DNA of 64,000 bases, taken from assembly GCA_013399875.1 (NCBI GenBank), contig VXAZ01007538.1:310001-374000 (forward strand), written 5' to 3'. This stretch comes from Gymnorhina tibicen (taxonomy: Eukaryota; Chordata; Aves; Passeriformes; Artamidae). Position numbers and translations under genes: made by a program. Numbering within the stretch: position 1 is the stretch's first letter; the number at the start of each line of letters is the position of its first letter. The notes under the pieces are model-generated. The model was given only the letters and a program-made list of their open reading frames with translations, ran no database searches and was not told where the DNA came from. Of the stretch, positions 26,116 through 39,411 are shown piece by piece.

Positions 26116-27800
26116 GCTGTGTTAACAATGCATAATGTTGGACTTACTGTTGGTACTAAAGCGAGGGAAGTGGAATGATACATTGCTAAAAGCTCTCTCA
26201 AGAAAAGGCAAGTTCTTTAATGAAGGAAGGATGGCTTCACTGGCATCCTTAAAAACTTTCAAGTGTTTCCAAAAGTGTATTTTCTTCTTGCTTCCTACCC
26301 ATCAGCTTAAGCAATGATGCACTATGAACAGAAGCAGACTTGCATCCATTCTCCAACCATTTCATGACTTGTTTTAAGTGTCAGTTTTGCACACAGCCAT
26401 CTGAATGGCCACTGAAAGAATAAAGGTGGAGGGGGACTGTGAAGCACCATTCCAACTGAGACACCTCTAAAACCACTTTAAGCTATTCTGAGGTACTGCC
26501 ATGACCCAAGACTGCTAAGGTGTGGCCTGTGACTCTACTACTCTCTTAGGTCACCCAAGGCATTTCTAAATGTTTTTCTAATCTCTTCAGCGGTTTTTGA
26601 AGTCTTTACATGTTATGAAGCAATGCATTGTTAAGATAATACAGTATTTTATAACTATTTAATTTATATATAATAAATATATAACCGTATAACTTATCTA
26701 TTACTCTAATTATTTCTTATACATGCATATGATGAACACACATATATAAATACATATAAATTTCAAAATCTCTCACTGACCTGTTTCATAAAAAACCCAA
26801 ATGTTCCTCTGAGACAGTTTGAAAATTTTTATGTGTTATTAAGAGTATCCTCACTGGTAAAGTTTAGTAAGGTTTCTGAAAGTAAGAGCGACCTTTAGAT
26901 TGTTTGGATTTTGAAACTTTAAAAATTTTTAATAACATGCATATCATGCATATGGAAAAACACATATATTTGGGGAAACCTCTTGGTTTATGACATAATG
27001 TCTACCTGTTTTGATATTTAGGGTTTACATAGGATAAATATTTAAAATAATAATTATCTGTCTAAGGCAGCAGTGACTAACAGCTTAGTAAAGAGAACTT
27101 TGGCGAAAACCTCAGATGGCAACATCTCTTTAGTGCTAATGGAAATGTGTAGTCCAAGCTATTCTTAGTTATAAAAAAATGCTACTACATGTTGCCTAAT
27201 TTAAGGTAAATCTTTTCTACTGTACTGTGTATAGGATTAGAAAAGCTGAATGCATTTTTATATTCCTCCTCTCCAGAAAAAGGCAGGCAGGTGCTTTTGA
27301 GTTTACTGAAGTAGAAGGAATTGGGCAATAATTTGGGTTTCCATCTAGGTACTGAAAGCTCTGAACTAATGCAAACGTATGCTAAGTTAATGTAGCATGT
27401 TTACTACATTAATGATGAGGGTGATGATGAACATGATTATGGAGATGGGTTTCAACAGTCAGGAGTTAGCTCTGTTCAGGTCTTCATATCTGTATTTGCT
27501 TGTTCTTCTGCACAAAGAAATGAGACGTGGCTGTACAGATGGTAACAGGACCAGTTGGGTGCCTACAGGTGTATACAGGACTGATGCCTGAAAGCCAGTC
27601 CCAAACTGTGTTATCACTGAAGTTACATTCCCAAATATATGGTGGTTTTGCAAACTTTGTGGACTTGTTCTTCCAAGTCATGATCCTTCTCAAACCACCT
27701 GTCCTGGAGTCCAGAAGACAGAGATTTTGAAAATGAATGTTGTAATGAACCATATGAATAACTAAGGTCAAAGTGATGCTTCTTCTTGTTTTGCCTTCAG
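26116..27800. other. Unannotated stretch with an AT-rich island
   Basis: No gene seen. At 26640-26770 the sequence is almost pure A/T with TATATA-type words. A motif CATGCATATG followed by an 'acacatatat'-type block occurs near 26722 and again near 26946, a diverged direct repeat about 220 bases apart. Otherwise unremarkable. Confidence 0.55.
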
Positions 27801-27847
27801 GCAGCTGAAATTGAGTGCACTGTTTTGTTCCTAAAATGCTACTTTGT
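27801..27847 (+). other. Candidate exon, 47 nt (plus strand)
   Basis: A clean pyrimidine tract (TTCTTCTTGTTTTGCCTTCAG, ending 27800) precedes a G, the preferred first exon base. A consensus donor GTAAGT follows at 27848. Only the first frame is open, reading AAEIECTVLFLKCYF. At 47 nt an open frame is weak evidence. No protein family is recognised. Confidence 0.12.
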
Positions 27848-30800
27848 GTAAGTTATAAGTAATGAATCTTTGCCACTGTTTTAGTTTCAAGTACATAATT
27901 CCTTACACTGACTTATGGGAACTATTCCTCTCACGATGATGAACCTGTGTCTGTCTTCAACTAGAGCTTGTTGGACAGATGTGTTCATCTTGTAGTGCGT
28001 TGTGTGTGCTTGCAGTGAAATAGAGAGCAGAAAGGTCCCTGTTTTCAGAAATATCCTTAAGATTCTCTTCTTCTTACAGCTCTTCAATTTCCTTGATTTG
28101 TATTTGTTGTCTGAATTTTTCCTCACTGCAGCACCTTCCGAAACTGTCACTATTCAGTCTGCAGGGTAAACTAAGTAGACAGATGTAAAATTTTGGGCAG
28201 GAGATGATGAGAACAATTGACCTTCAGCTTACCAGACATTTCTATAGCACTTTACTCTTTCATATGGGTTTTGGAAATGCTTTTGGAGACTATTTTCAAT
28301 TGAAATGGCAGAATAAGAAAAAACATGAAACAAAGTTAATTCTGAATATTATATGTCTTTTGAAGTTTTATGGCCTATTCGGAACAGTAGCTTCTCAGTG
28401 CCAGGAGCTCTATACCTCAGCATATTGGCCATTATCTGAACTTATCACTGCCTGCAGATGCATTAAAAAATAGTGAGCTATAAAGCAACCCAGTGGATAG
28501 CCATGAATCAGTAATTATGTGTGTATGAAGAGGATACTTCTTAAAAATTATTATTTTGAAATGCAGTATTGACTGTGAACTTGGCACATCCAGGGTAACC
28601 TAACACGGGTAACCTGATGTATCCCACTGCTGGGGAAACATTAATTAGTTTAAACTTTGAACACGCTTGGTATGTGAAAACATTTCCTCCTTTTGTCATT
28701 CTTCTCCTATTCCTCCTAGTGGCCTTTCAAACAGACCATAACCTCAAATACATCCAGAAAAAAACTGAAAACTAAAAGTAGGGAGTTTGTATAGAAATAT
28801 CAGAGTAGCTACCTAGAAATATCTAGGATTTGGTATGAAAGGACTAGAATATGTTGCAGAAATAAAAATCAACCATCATGGAAATATTTAATAACCAATG
28901 TGGTTAAAAATACTTTATAATCCTTTTTAGTTGATCAAACAGATAAGTTTGCATTGATCCACATAATATTTTTCCCTTGTCGTTCTCTCAAAAGAAAAAG
29001 CATTAGGGGCTGCACTTAGGAGGTTTGAAATAAAAAGACATACTTTTGCCTTAAGTAGGAAATTAACTTCATTTTCAAGCCAGGCTATAAATCTTGAAAC
29101 GTCAATATAAAAGCATTTATGGTGTATCCATGGGGCAGAACAGATGTTGCCTTATGAAGCATGTATTGAATATCTAAGGCAGTGGTAGCATCACTCTGGC
29201 AAATGCTGCACAGCCTGAGGAGTTAATAACTATTATCAGTGCAAAGCTGAAACGCTGTGCAAAGGGAGTTTTTATCTTTTACCTAATTTTCAGCATAGTT
29301 TCTAGCACAACGTGAGAATGCAAAGGATAAACTGCCAAAGCCCGGCTCACTGATACTTACTCAGGGTAATTCAGTTGTTTGACTAAACAAAAGGCTGCAG
29401 GCATTAGTGACTTTTGCTCTTCTCTCCTCTGGGTGACATCTGACAGGCTTGGGCAGTATTTGCAGTTAACATAGTTTCTGCAGCTGACTGAAAAACAAAA
29501 ATAAAAAGGATGTCTGTGCTAGTCAGTGCAATACATTTAAACTATGCTGTGTTCCCTTAGCTCTACTACTTTGACCAAATTCACTTGGGATGCTTGTTTG
29601 TCAAGATCTGCCCTGATTGTGTGCCTATAAAATAGGAAGAAATAAAGATCATTGTTTTGTTTGACCAGAAAAAGAATCTCTTTAGCATGTTTATCCCTTA
29701 TGTCCTTGCGCTCCATGTGTTAAGATCTGCAAAAATAATTGTCGCATTTTGCTTAATTATACTGAGCTACTTTGGTAGACTCACCTCAATACATTCACTT
29801 CAACATTTTCAGTATTTCCAATTTGCACAAAACACCTATTCAGATCAATACAATATAAACTCCTGCTGATCAGTTCAATACAATCAGCATTTCCTTACTC
29901 ATGAGAGAACCACCTTTTTTTTATTTGGAATTGAATATTTGTGTGTGTGTATAAGCATTTTTCCCCAGCTGCTGCTTTGCTACTAAATCCTTTGATTTAT
30001 GACAGTCTCATAATGGCTCTGTTTTCGCTACATAAAACAGAAAATGCTGTTTACTTTCATCCTTGATGACTCTTATTGAAATAAACATATACAGACACCG
30101 CAGGAGACAAGGGGAAATGGTGTTCCACAAACAGCAGTGACCCTAATAATTGCCCTAGTAGGTGACAGGCAGACACAGCTGTGGCAGGCACAGTATGCAG
30201 GACGCAGAATATGTTCTTGAATGTAATAATAACATGTATCATTGTCGTATTTTGAGGTCTAGTTCAGAGATCCAGTTAATCTTCAACTTTCCACTGGATC
30301 CCATGTTGACTAGAACAGTGCTGTAAAAACCAGCACAGATGTAATGATCTTCCCCATTTTATTTGTAGAAAAGATCATGAATGAATGTTTGGGGAGTTCA
30401 ATCATAAAAGAATGTAAGCTTAGTGAGTTACAGGACTTCCATCAGATGCTACTGCAAATTGTGGAGTTTCAGGGAAAGCTAAAATTACGTTCTATTTCAA
30501 AGGCTAAAAAGTGCTTTAACTATAAAAAGTTATGCAGATTTAAAGCTCCAGAAAGGGATTGGCTTTTTTTTCCCCAAAGTCTGCAGTGGGCATAGCTTTT
30601 TGTCTTGAAGTAGTTAAAGATTCTTTTTTTTCCTCAACCAGTGAATTTTCAATTTAGCTGGGTTTTCATTTGGAAATAGTAAGAAAACATCGATTTTAAT
30701 AACATGAAGCACAGACATGTTCTTACAAGCTCTTTTTTTGTCAGACTTGGTAAAAGCTATGATGTAGTCTGCTGTCAGATAAGAAGTAGAAAATGGGTTT

Positions 30801-33800
30801 TATCCAGGCTGCATTTTCTAGAAATGTTTGTTGGCCAAACTTATTTGGAGTTTGAGTTTTCCAGATGCTTAATGTCTGTAAATATTATACACTGTTAGAA
30901 CAGTGTGTGCATGCTCTTTTCTAAGACCTTCATTATTTAGCATTTTATAAGAAAGCTGGATTCTCTGGATTTCAGATCTGGCTCATTTCTAAACTGATCT
31001 GTAGACTTCTCCATGTGTTCTTGGCTAAGTTGCTTCATCCCAGTCTTTTGTTTGCGGAGAAGGAAGTGATACATGTTTCATTTAGAAAAGTCTAGATGCC
31101 CATGACAGATATTGGCAGAGAAGTTGCAATTGTATTTCTTTCCACAGGTAAAATCGTCCTGTAGTTAGGGACTCTGAAGATTTCGCAGTCGCTCTAATAA
31201 ATATCAATAATTGCATTACCCTTTAGTCTGTTTCTGAAATCATACTGATGACGTTATTTTAAAAAAAAAAATTGTGTTTATTACTATATATTCAGGTCTA
31301 AGGCAAAATATCTGAATGCTTTCTGTTTTCACTTCAGTATCATCGATATTTTGGTGTGTGTACAAAGTGTACTGTATATTACTTAGAACACACACCTGTC
31401 TTTGCAGTCTAAAGATGAGTGCTTTGACTACCCCATACTATGGATACCTTAAAATGAAGAGCTGTCTCCCAGAGAATGATGTGTACAAACTGTCTAAACA
31501 GAGCTGCTCTCAGAGCACAGTCTGGGGAGGACACCTAATATGTTGCAGAAATCTGTATATGTGCAGTTGAGATTTGATAAGGAAGTGATTTCATGAACTG
31601 TTCTGCTTTTTTCCCACCTCCCCGAGTTGAAGCAGGGGTTGTTTGATGGGACTTGTGCAGAGGGACTGAGATTTACAGTGGATAAAGTGTTGAAGAGGTA
31701 TCTACAATGCTGTGCTTTTGAGAAGGGCAAAGGCTGCATGGAACTTCTAGAAAACTTCTAGTTTTCTAGTTTTGTGGAGAAAGGTTGCAGGAATTGATGC
31801 TGAGTTTGTCTGGAGATAAAAAGACAATTTTGGTCTATGGCACTGCAGTTTTCCGATAAATGAAAGGTAAGAAAGGATAAAACTCTCCTCTCTCTATGTA
31901 CAAACAATGAGCAGGGTGCTTGAATTACAACAGAAGTGGTTTATTAGGCACTGAGAAAAGCTCTAAGGAACAAAAGGAAAGCATTTCAGTAAGCAGCAAA
32001 GGGAGACTGTTAAATCACTATGTCTAACTATGTGTTCTTGAAGATCATCATGATGCATCCATCTGGAATGGCACGGTGTTATTGATTTCTGCTTTATGAC
32101 AGAGAGACAGTTATCTTCTGTCTCCTACAGAGGTGGAAAAAAACTAGGCAGGTTAAAATTTCAAAGTGAAAATAGATGCAGTGTGGTGGAAGTGGAAGAA
32201 AGCAAAATGGACGAATCTGCAAATGTGTGAGGTGCTAAATCAGTAAGCACTTGTATCATCTGTTCTTTGTAAACATGCACCAGATCTGATATTGAGAAAA
32301 CAAAGCAGTGAACAGAGAATGTTCTTGTGAGCATGCATAATGAAACCAGGTCAAAGTCCCCCCAGTGTTGCAGGTATGCCAAGTACAGCACACATTCTGG
32401 GTTTGTATTATAGAAAAAAACCCTGCAGTATTCCATTAGATGCCTGAAAACTGGAATGCTGAAAAGGTAGCAGTTTGATATTCTGCTGTAGAGCTGCATT
32501 AATTAGAGAGTGTCTTAGCACCAGAGCTGTGGAAAAAAACTGCTCAGCGACCTGGGCTCTGGTGCAGCAGTCAGAGAAGAGCTGGCTGAGAACAGCCACA
32601 GAGTGTTGGTCTAACAGTGACTGCTGCAGCACGTTGGGCAGGCCTTTGGCCAAACTGCCAATGTGTTGAGAAGGTTGGGAATTCAAACTGCTAAGGGGGT
32701 TGTGCCAATTACTGTATCACACTTACTGTTACAACGCCGGATATTAATAAGAATATCCTCTGCATGCAGGCTCTCACCTAAATAAAAAAGGAAACCAACC
32801 CCCATTCTCAGGGTTTCACTCTAATTCAAAAAGCAAGTGACTTCTTGACTTTCAGTGGCTAAATTCTTTTAAGAAAGATCAACTGCTTTGGCAAAAGTGG
32901 GCCTTAAAATTGGCTGAGAGTTTAGTATTCTTCCCATTGATTAAATCCTGAATATGCTGTTGAAAAGGGACTTCCATAGCATATCCCTTTAGCCACCTAT
33001 ATTTGCTGCATCTTGAGGCAAACACAAAATCTGTTTGTCTATATAATAATACAAGATGAATAGCAAAAAGAATCTCTCTGAATCCTCTGCTCACAGATGC
33101 TGAACAGGTTTAAACACTCTAACAAGGATTTCATGCTGTCTGTAACAAATTCATGTGATTTAGATTCTGGGTAAGGACAGCCTTTCATAAGTGAACCTGC
33201 TTGGCACTGGAGCTGTATCTGGAAATGGTGGGAAAGAACTGAGCAGCCACTCTTCAGAATTTCAGATAGCAAAAGGACAAAATACGGATTAGACTGGAAA
33301 GCTGTTAATGATTTTACTTTGCTCCGGGTGAGACTTGGTCTGTGAAGATTTGCAACACATTTGTTTCCCTGGGATTGTTGTACTTCTGTGCAGGTATTAT
33401 TGACCAGCTAAACACACAACGTTCACAAGACTGAATTAAGAATGTCCCAAAGAATATTTCAGTCTTTACTTAAAACAGACAATGAAATATAGTATGTCTC
33501 TATAGTTGCCATTATCAGTAGTTAATTTTTTTCACACTTTTACTACTCATTTCCTATGATAAATCAGGAGGAAATGCAGTCAAGTAACCCCTGATGTTAA
33601 TAATTGCAATGCCAGTGACAAATTTTTATAATTAGAAAAAATTGCTGCAAGAAGAAAATGGTAATTACTGCAGACAATCCAGAAATGCTTGTACTTGATG
33701 GACACTCTGATTTGTGAGATAACTAATTTGCTAACCACATACAATAGAGCTACAGCAACTTTCTAAAATTGTTTTGTCATTGTAATTATACCTTGTGCCA

Positions 33801-36415
33801 GCAGTTCTAAGCAAAACTTGCTATTAGCTTAATTGAGGAAAGAAATGAAGAGAAAAATATCTGATCTAGTGGTCCAAAAGCTACAACAGGTGCACAGCAA
33901 ACCCAAGAAATAGGTCCCTGGAGAAAACAGAGATGAAGTCGTGATCCTGGAGCACTAAAGATAAATACTGCCAATTACTCCAAAGGTGCTTCAGGAATGG
34001 ATGTACTCAATGCATTTGCCTACTTTTGAAATGGGCTTTGGAGTGAATTCAGCTATACGTTACTGAAGCTTTTACCAAGTAGATGTCATTGTGCAGGCTT
34101 GATTGGGAGCTGTGAAGTGCATTTGCTTGCTTCTCTAGCAAAAGAGAATAACTGAAGCCCTGAGGAGCTGAATGAGAAGCCCATGAAACAGTAGGACAGA
34201 ACTGTGGGCTGATCATCGTGTCTGTAGAGCCCTGGAAGGTTTTCCTGGTAACCATGCAAGTTAGAGCTGGAGTTTGCTGTGAGAGAACAGCAGTTCTGAT
34301 GATAACTGACTCCTTTCCATCCTGAATCCCTTCTGGAGCAAAGGCTGACACCTGAATTTGGTGACATTAATTCCTGATAGGGAGGGTGCTCTCATGCGGA
34401 ATGTGACTGGGCCATGCTAGATTTATAGAGCACAAGAATGGAAAAAAGGTTTTTTTCCCCCTATGAAAAACTGGACAGTGAGCAGAACCACATGATTTTA
34501 TATCAGTGCCTTCTGCAAAAAATACTTCTGTCAGAGGCTTCAGCAGCAGCATCTTCTAAAGTAGCACTGGTTACAGTGCTGAAGTCCCCTCTCGTGAACA
34601 ATGCTGCCTTCTCAGCAAGGCTCACTTGGCTTGCTTTAGGCAAAAAGAACTCCTGTCCTTTACCTAGCAATATTTATAAATTGGCGTGGGGAAAAAAGAG
34701 ACTCTGCTTTATTTTAGCACAATAACCTCTGGTGTTTTTATTTAATTATTTTGCTGCTTATTCTTCAGTGTCTAGAGTAAAGCTGATTCTCTTGGCTTCC
34801 AATCTGCCTGCTTATCTACTTTTACTTTAAGAAAATTAATGGGAGTGAAGTGATCTGAGAGCAACTCAAATTCAAAATATTTTCTTCATCTTGAAAGTCA
34901 TTAATTTCTCCTAGAATGCTGTAAAGTTTTATAGGCTGATGAAGGATATTCTGTCGTCCTGGTAAATACTGTTTTGTGTATTGAGGGAAGGAAGTAGTGA
35001 CTTTTTTTCTGAATTTGGTTGTTTTTGTCATTAATTTATATCGTTAATCAATTTTGTTAGAAAACTACAGAATAAAGGGTGAATGTTCACACAGGATGAG
35101 ACCTTTATCTTACTGGAAAGTGTTCAGATCCATTTGCAGTTCTTGCTCCAGAAATTTACCATCAGATACCAAAATATGAAGTAGGCAAAATTTTATATAT
35201 ACCTGAGAGAAAGTAATTTGATCATGAACACATGGATTTAGGCTTAGCCCTGCTGATATCAGTAAGCAGGTTGAAATTAATGATGTAATCTGGCCTCAGG
35301 TAATCTGCATTTTAAATAGCTTGCTGAAACAAAATTTCAAAGGTCAAAGATGTAATGCCAGCTTCACTCATGATTTGTCATTACAGTGCTACTAGAGTGA
35401 GGCTTAAAATGCTTCTTTGCAGCCCTTGTTCAGTGTGTTTCATAAGTTAGCCACAAGTGTGTTTGCCATTTGTAGCTGTGTAGCACAATGATATTTCCAG
35501 ACAGTTTTGGGGACAGCTATAACTCCCAGTGGCTCTCAGAAAGTAATGTCTCCTATTTTAGTTGGAGGTAATAGCAAGGACCATTTCTAATAAAAGACTT
35601 TTCCAACGTTTTAGCCATTGTGACTTTAAGGGACTTGAATCCTTAAAAGAACTTATTTTTAACTGGGAAAATACCATTTCTTCCTCTTGCCTTTTATTTT
35701 GAAAGTTGATGTCAAAATGATGCTATAAGTAAGATTTTGGGTCAGACCATGGCCGAATCTTTGTATGAAGTTGCAGGATTTTTATCAAGAGCAGCCCTCG
35801 GAAAGTCAAAGGGAATAGTTAACTTAGAAGAGTGGTTCTACCTGATTCTTAAGGATTATAGGATATGGTTCTTTCTGGGCCAAACTGATAGCCTCCCTCT
35901 TACTGATGTGTGTCTTTGCTCAAGCAAAAACAGATGTATAAATAACTGTGAACATACTGAAGTACTTACAGTCTTATTCCATTAGTTGTTAAGGGTATAA
36001 AACAGAAACCTTAATTTTTATTGATTTTTTAAAAGGAAAACTTGAGTAAATTTGCTATTTTAATAAATCTTGAAATACTGTAATGCATATAAAAATCTTC
36101 AACTACAGCTTAGCAATGAGGGGTTCTGTATACTCAGATTTGGGCTGACCAATGTTAAAGGCACATTATTAAATCAGTGGATTTTACTTTTTTTATATCT
36201 TTATTAAAATAGACTATTATATACTGCTCTGTGCTAATACCTATTTCAGATATTTTATTGATCTGATTTTGTTTTTGATGTGCTAGGATGGGAACTTTTT
36301 GATGCCTTGTGACTCAGCAAAATAATTTTGTTCCTTCTGGAGATCAAAACTTAAAATAGCTTAGATTTACAATGGTACTGAGTTCATTCCATCTTTAAAT
36401 TTTTGTGGTTTGTAG
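27848..36415. other. Unannotated stretch, no gene seen
   Basis: About 8.6 kb of AT-rich unique DNA without a recognised gene, structural RNA or transposon. Small items are a (TG)-type run at about 29940-29951, an A run at 31260-31270, and a slightly GC-richer patch at 32510-32690 whose minus strand has a short open frame with no domain. Overlapping frames on opposite strands at 34050-34720 argue for chance. Confidence 0.6.
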
Positions 36416-36500
36416 TGTCGTTGTTTGGTTGGGGTTTTTTTTGTTTTTACTAATTGCTCAAAGGAGTACATGTTTGGTTTGTTTGGCTTTTTTCTAAAGG
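36416..36500. repeat. G/T-rich low-complexity tract
   Basis: Blocks of T interrupted by GG and GGGG (about 36416-36450 and 36470-36492), like the tracts at 13460-13615 and 23948-24008. No function is evident. Confidence 0.7.
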
Positions 36501-36555
36501 GTTTCAAACTATTTTTAAGATCAAGTTGAATTAAGTAGCATCTATTAAAAAGAGT

Positions 36556-36630
36556 ATCTACAGCTTTTTAAAGCATCTCTTAGCTTTTTAAAGCAGCTGT
36601 AGCTACAAAAGCATCTACAGCTCTTTAAGG
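36556..36630. repeat. Local direct and inverted repeats
   Basis: AGCTTTTTAAAGCA occurs twice exactly 20 bases apart (36562-36575 and 36582-36595). ATCTACAGCT occurs at 36556-36565 and 36613-36622. Between them, AGCTGTAG (36595-36602) is the reverse complement of the CTACAGCT core in both outer copies. This looks like a small rearranged duplication that could fold. No family is recognised. Confidence 0.75.
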
Positions 36631-37424
36631 TCCTGGGAATCTGTTTTGAAGCAAAACTGTTCTCTGCACAGCCATGAAAGCTCTGAAATTTGAAAAATAT
36701 TTATGAAAGTCTCATTTAATCTCTGAATGATAAATCTATTTCTAATTGTACTTCTGCTGCTATAAAGACAATGAATTCCTCTTTGCTTTTATTATGCATA
36801 TTTATAAGCCTTACTTAAAAAAGAAATCATAAATCAGGGATAAAGCTCCCTTTAGAATAACAGGACAAGTGGATAAAATATTCCACAGATGTTCAGTATA
36901 TTAATATCTCTTCAACATCAGTTTCTCTATAAAATAAAAATATGACCACTACTGATACTCTTTTGAATGTCATTGTGTACCTGGGTCCTGTATGTTATCC
37001 AGATTGCATGTTCACATACTGTGAATACACAGAGCAGTGGCACAAGAGCCAAAGATCAGGAAGTACAAAGTGTACCTACACCAGTAAACTTATAATGGTG
37101 TGTAATCCTATTAAATTGGTGATTAAATGAGTATTGGGCTAGGATACAGCATCCCAACTGAGAGTGAACTTTTTTTTCATGTTCATTTTAGAAAGCAGTA
37201 GTTTCCAAAAGCTGTTAGTGTTCTGTTTAAGAAGAATGACATGATTGTATCTTGAAAATGAGGTGAATAATGTTAAATTGATTAAACTTAATTAACAGAT
37301 GAAACATGGTAAGTTAAATAGGTGGTATTTTGACTTGCAGATATGCAAGTCTTGCCTTAATTGTCTGACAAGGAATGTAGGGTATTCATTACCTTTTTTT
37401 TTTTGGATGGCCAATAAAGGATAT

Positions 37425-37437
37425 ACACACACACACA
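37425..37437. repeat. (AC)6 microsatellite
   Basis: Six and a half AC units, just downstream of an eleven-base T run (37394-37404). Short and probably stable. Confidence 0.9.
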
Positions 37438-39388
37438 TTAAATAATTGCATACAGTACAAAAAAGTATGGTTGATTTAGCTTTGAGTTTTGCTTGTTCAC
37501 TTTGGTGAGAACCACAAAACTAAGAAGAAAATCTCAGGCAGATATTCATTGACATGAATATCTCTTTTACTCTTTGTAGAGGTAAAAGAAATACTGGCAA
37601 TGCTAAAGAGGAAAATTTTCTGTGCCATGCCAGTGACATTTCTACTGAAAGCCTTGACTTAATGCAAAGTTAATATCTACTTAATATCTCTTCCTTAGAC
37701 TAAGTAAATAAAGGTGCAAATTGAATATTCTGTATAAGCAGTTTAATTTAGTTAAATATTTGAAGCTGTGGTAAAGCCAGAATCAAGGAAACATTTACTG
37801 AAATTTACCCCACTTTTGTAATTGCTTTTTAGTAGTTGTGTTTTCAAGTGTGAGAGATTTTTCCTGATATTTTCCCAGTAGCCTTCCATCTGGGTATAAT
37901 ACATGATGCAAAGCCTAGCATTTTGTGTCAATTCTTCTATAATAATAGTTTTCAGCATATTGGTCAAGTTCTTCCTGTTTTGATGCTAGTGGTAAGGGTT
38001 CCTTTAATTTAACTAAGAAAAGAATGACATTTAGAAAACAACCATGTGCTGGCTTTTGAAAGGTTTGATGCACAATTTTATTTTTAAAAAAAGTTTTAAA
38101 TTGCTTCCATAACCAATAATACATTGCCACAATTCTCATATTTTTATGGCATTAAGAATTAAATGGCCAGAAGAGCTGTGCAAGTTCTTTTCATTTTAGC
38201 TAATCTCCCACTTCCCCTTTATCTTGGGGGATAAGTTGGCAGTGGTGGTGTGGGTGTTTGGATATTGTTTATTACATCATTATCTGTTATGTTTATGTTA
38301 GTCCTGGGTTATATATTTTCATCTGGGCCTTTTAATGAGCCTTCTATAAGTGTTTTTAAATGCTGATCAAAGCTACTAGCAACATTGGCTAGCCATGTTT
38401 ACAAACTGTAGAGAAGCTGTGTATTAGGCAGTGCAAACGTTTGCCAAACAAATATCTCCAAGTGTGTACCTGCCAGCTCAGGAGAAGGGAAATACAACAT
38501 GCTCTTTTTCCCTACATGACAGAGCTGGATGAGGAAGGAGTTAAATCTTTGAAATTCCACACTGGGCACTAACCCTGAGCAAAACAACCTCTTAGCTACT
38601 GCTCAAAATAGATTGTTCAAAACTTCCCCATTTTGGTGGTGGGTCATCCCCTCCCAGCCTGGAGATCTGCCAAGAAAATACCTGTTTTGCTTTAAGCCTG
38701 TTCATAACTTCCAGTGAAAAGATAAAATGTTTACCTTTTCCTTTTAAAAACTTAATTGCTGTTTGTGAAAATATAGCTTTTTTATCTGCTAGTGGTACTT
38801 GCTGATGTTGTCAGCTTTTGTGAACAGTCTTCTAGAATTAGAACAGATTTGATAAAACCTTTAAATGGAATATAAATTAGATCCCACTGGAATCTAATTG
38901 CTCAGAATAGGAAACAAAATGGTGAAATCCTTTGGTTCTGATCTAGCTGAATGTCTGTGTAAAAATAGACATAATACTACATTGAATATGCACACACATG
39001 CAAACATATGTACACTATTTATATAAAATCTATACATGCATATATAGTCTGTATGGGTTTGTCTATTTAGGTGCGAATATACACTCACTCTTTTTGCCAG
39101 TATCCTTACCCCCTCAATGTGCCATTATTTTATTTGTATTGATGAACACAGATGTGATGGCAACCTTATATGCAAATTAGCTTTGGCTTTTAAAAGTTTA
39201 TTGAATTTATTCAAGTAGTACTGTGTAAAAATATTTCCAGTGCATGATAAGCAGTCATTACTCTTATCTCCCCATAACACAGGCATTGCTGGACTTTTGA
39301 TTGATGAGAAAACTTAATCCTTACTGCAATCCTTATCAGATGCCATACTGAGTGCATGGTAAAATTGTGTGTGGGATTAACATGTAGT

Positions 39389-39411
39389 TGTGTAATATAT
39401 ATTATTACACA
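39389..39411. repeat. Perfect 9-bp hairpin
   Basis: TGTGTAATA (39389-39397) and its exact reverse complement TATTACACA (39403-39411) flank a five-base AT loop. No function is inferred. Confidence 0.8.

Noticed and set aside
32408..32686. Minus-strand frame rich in Leu, Gln and Ser
   Set aside because: An opposite-strand frame overlaps it; no family recognised and no splice sites.
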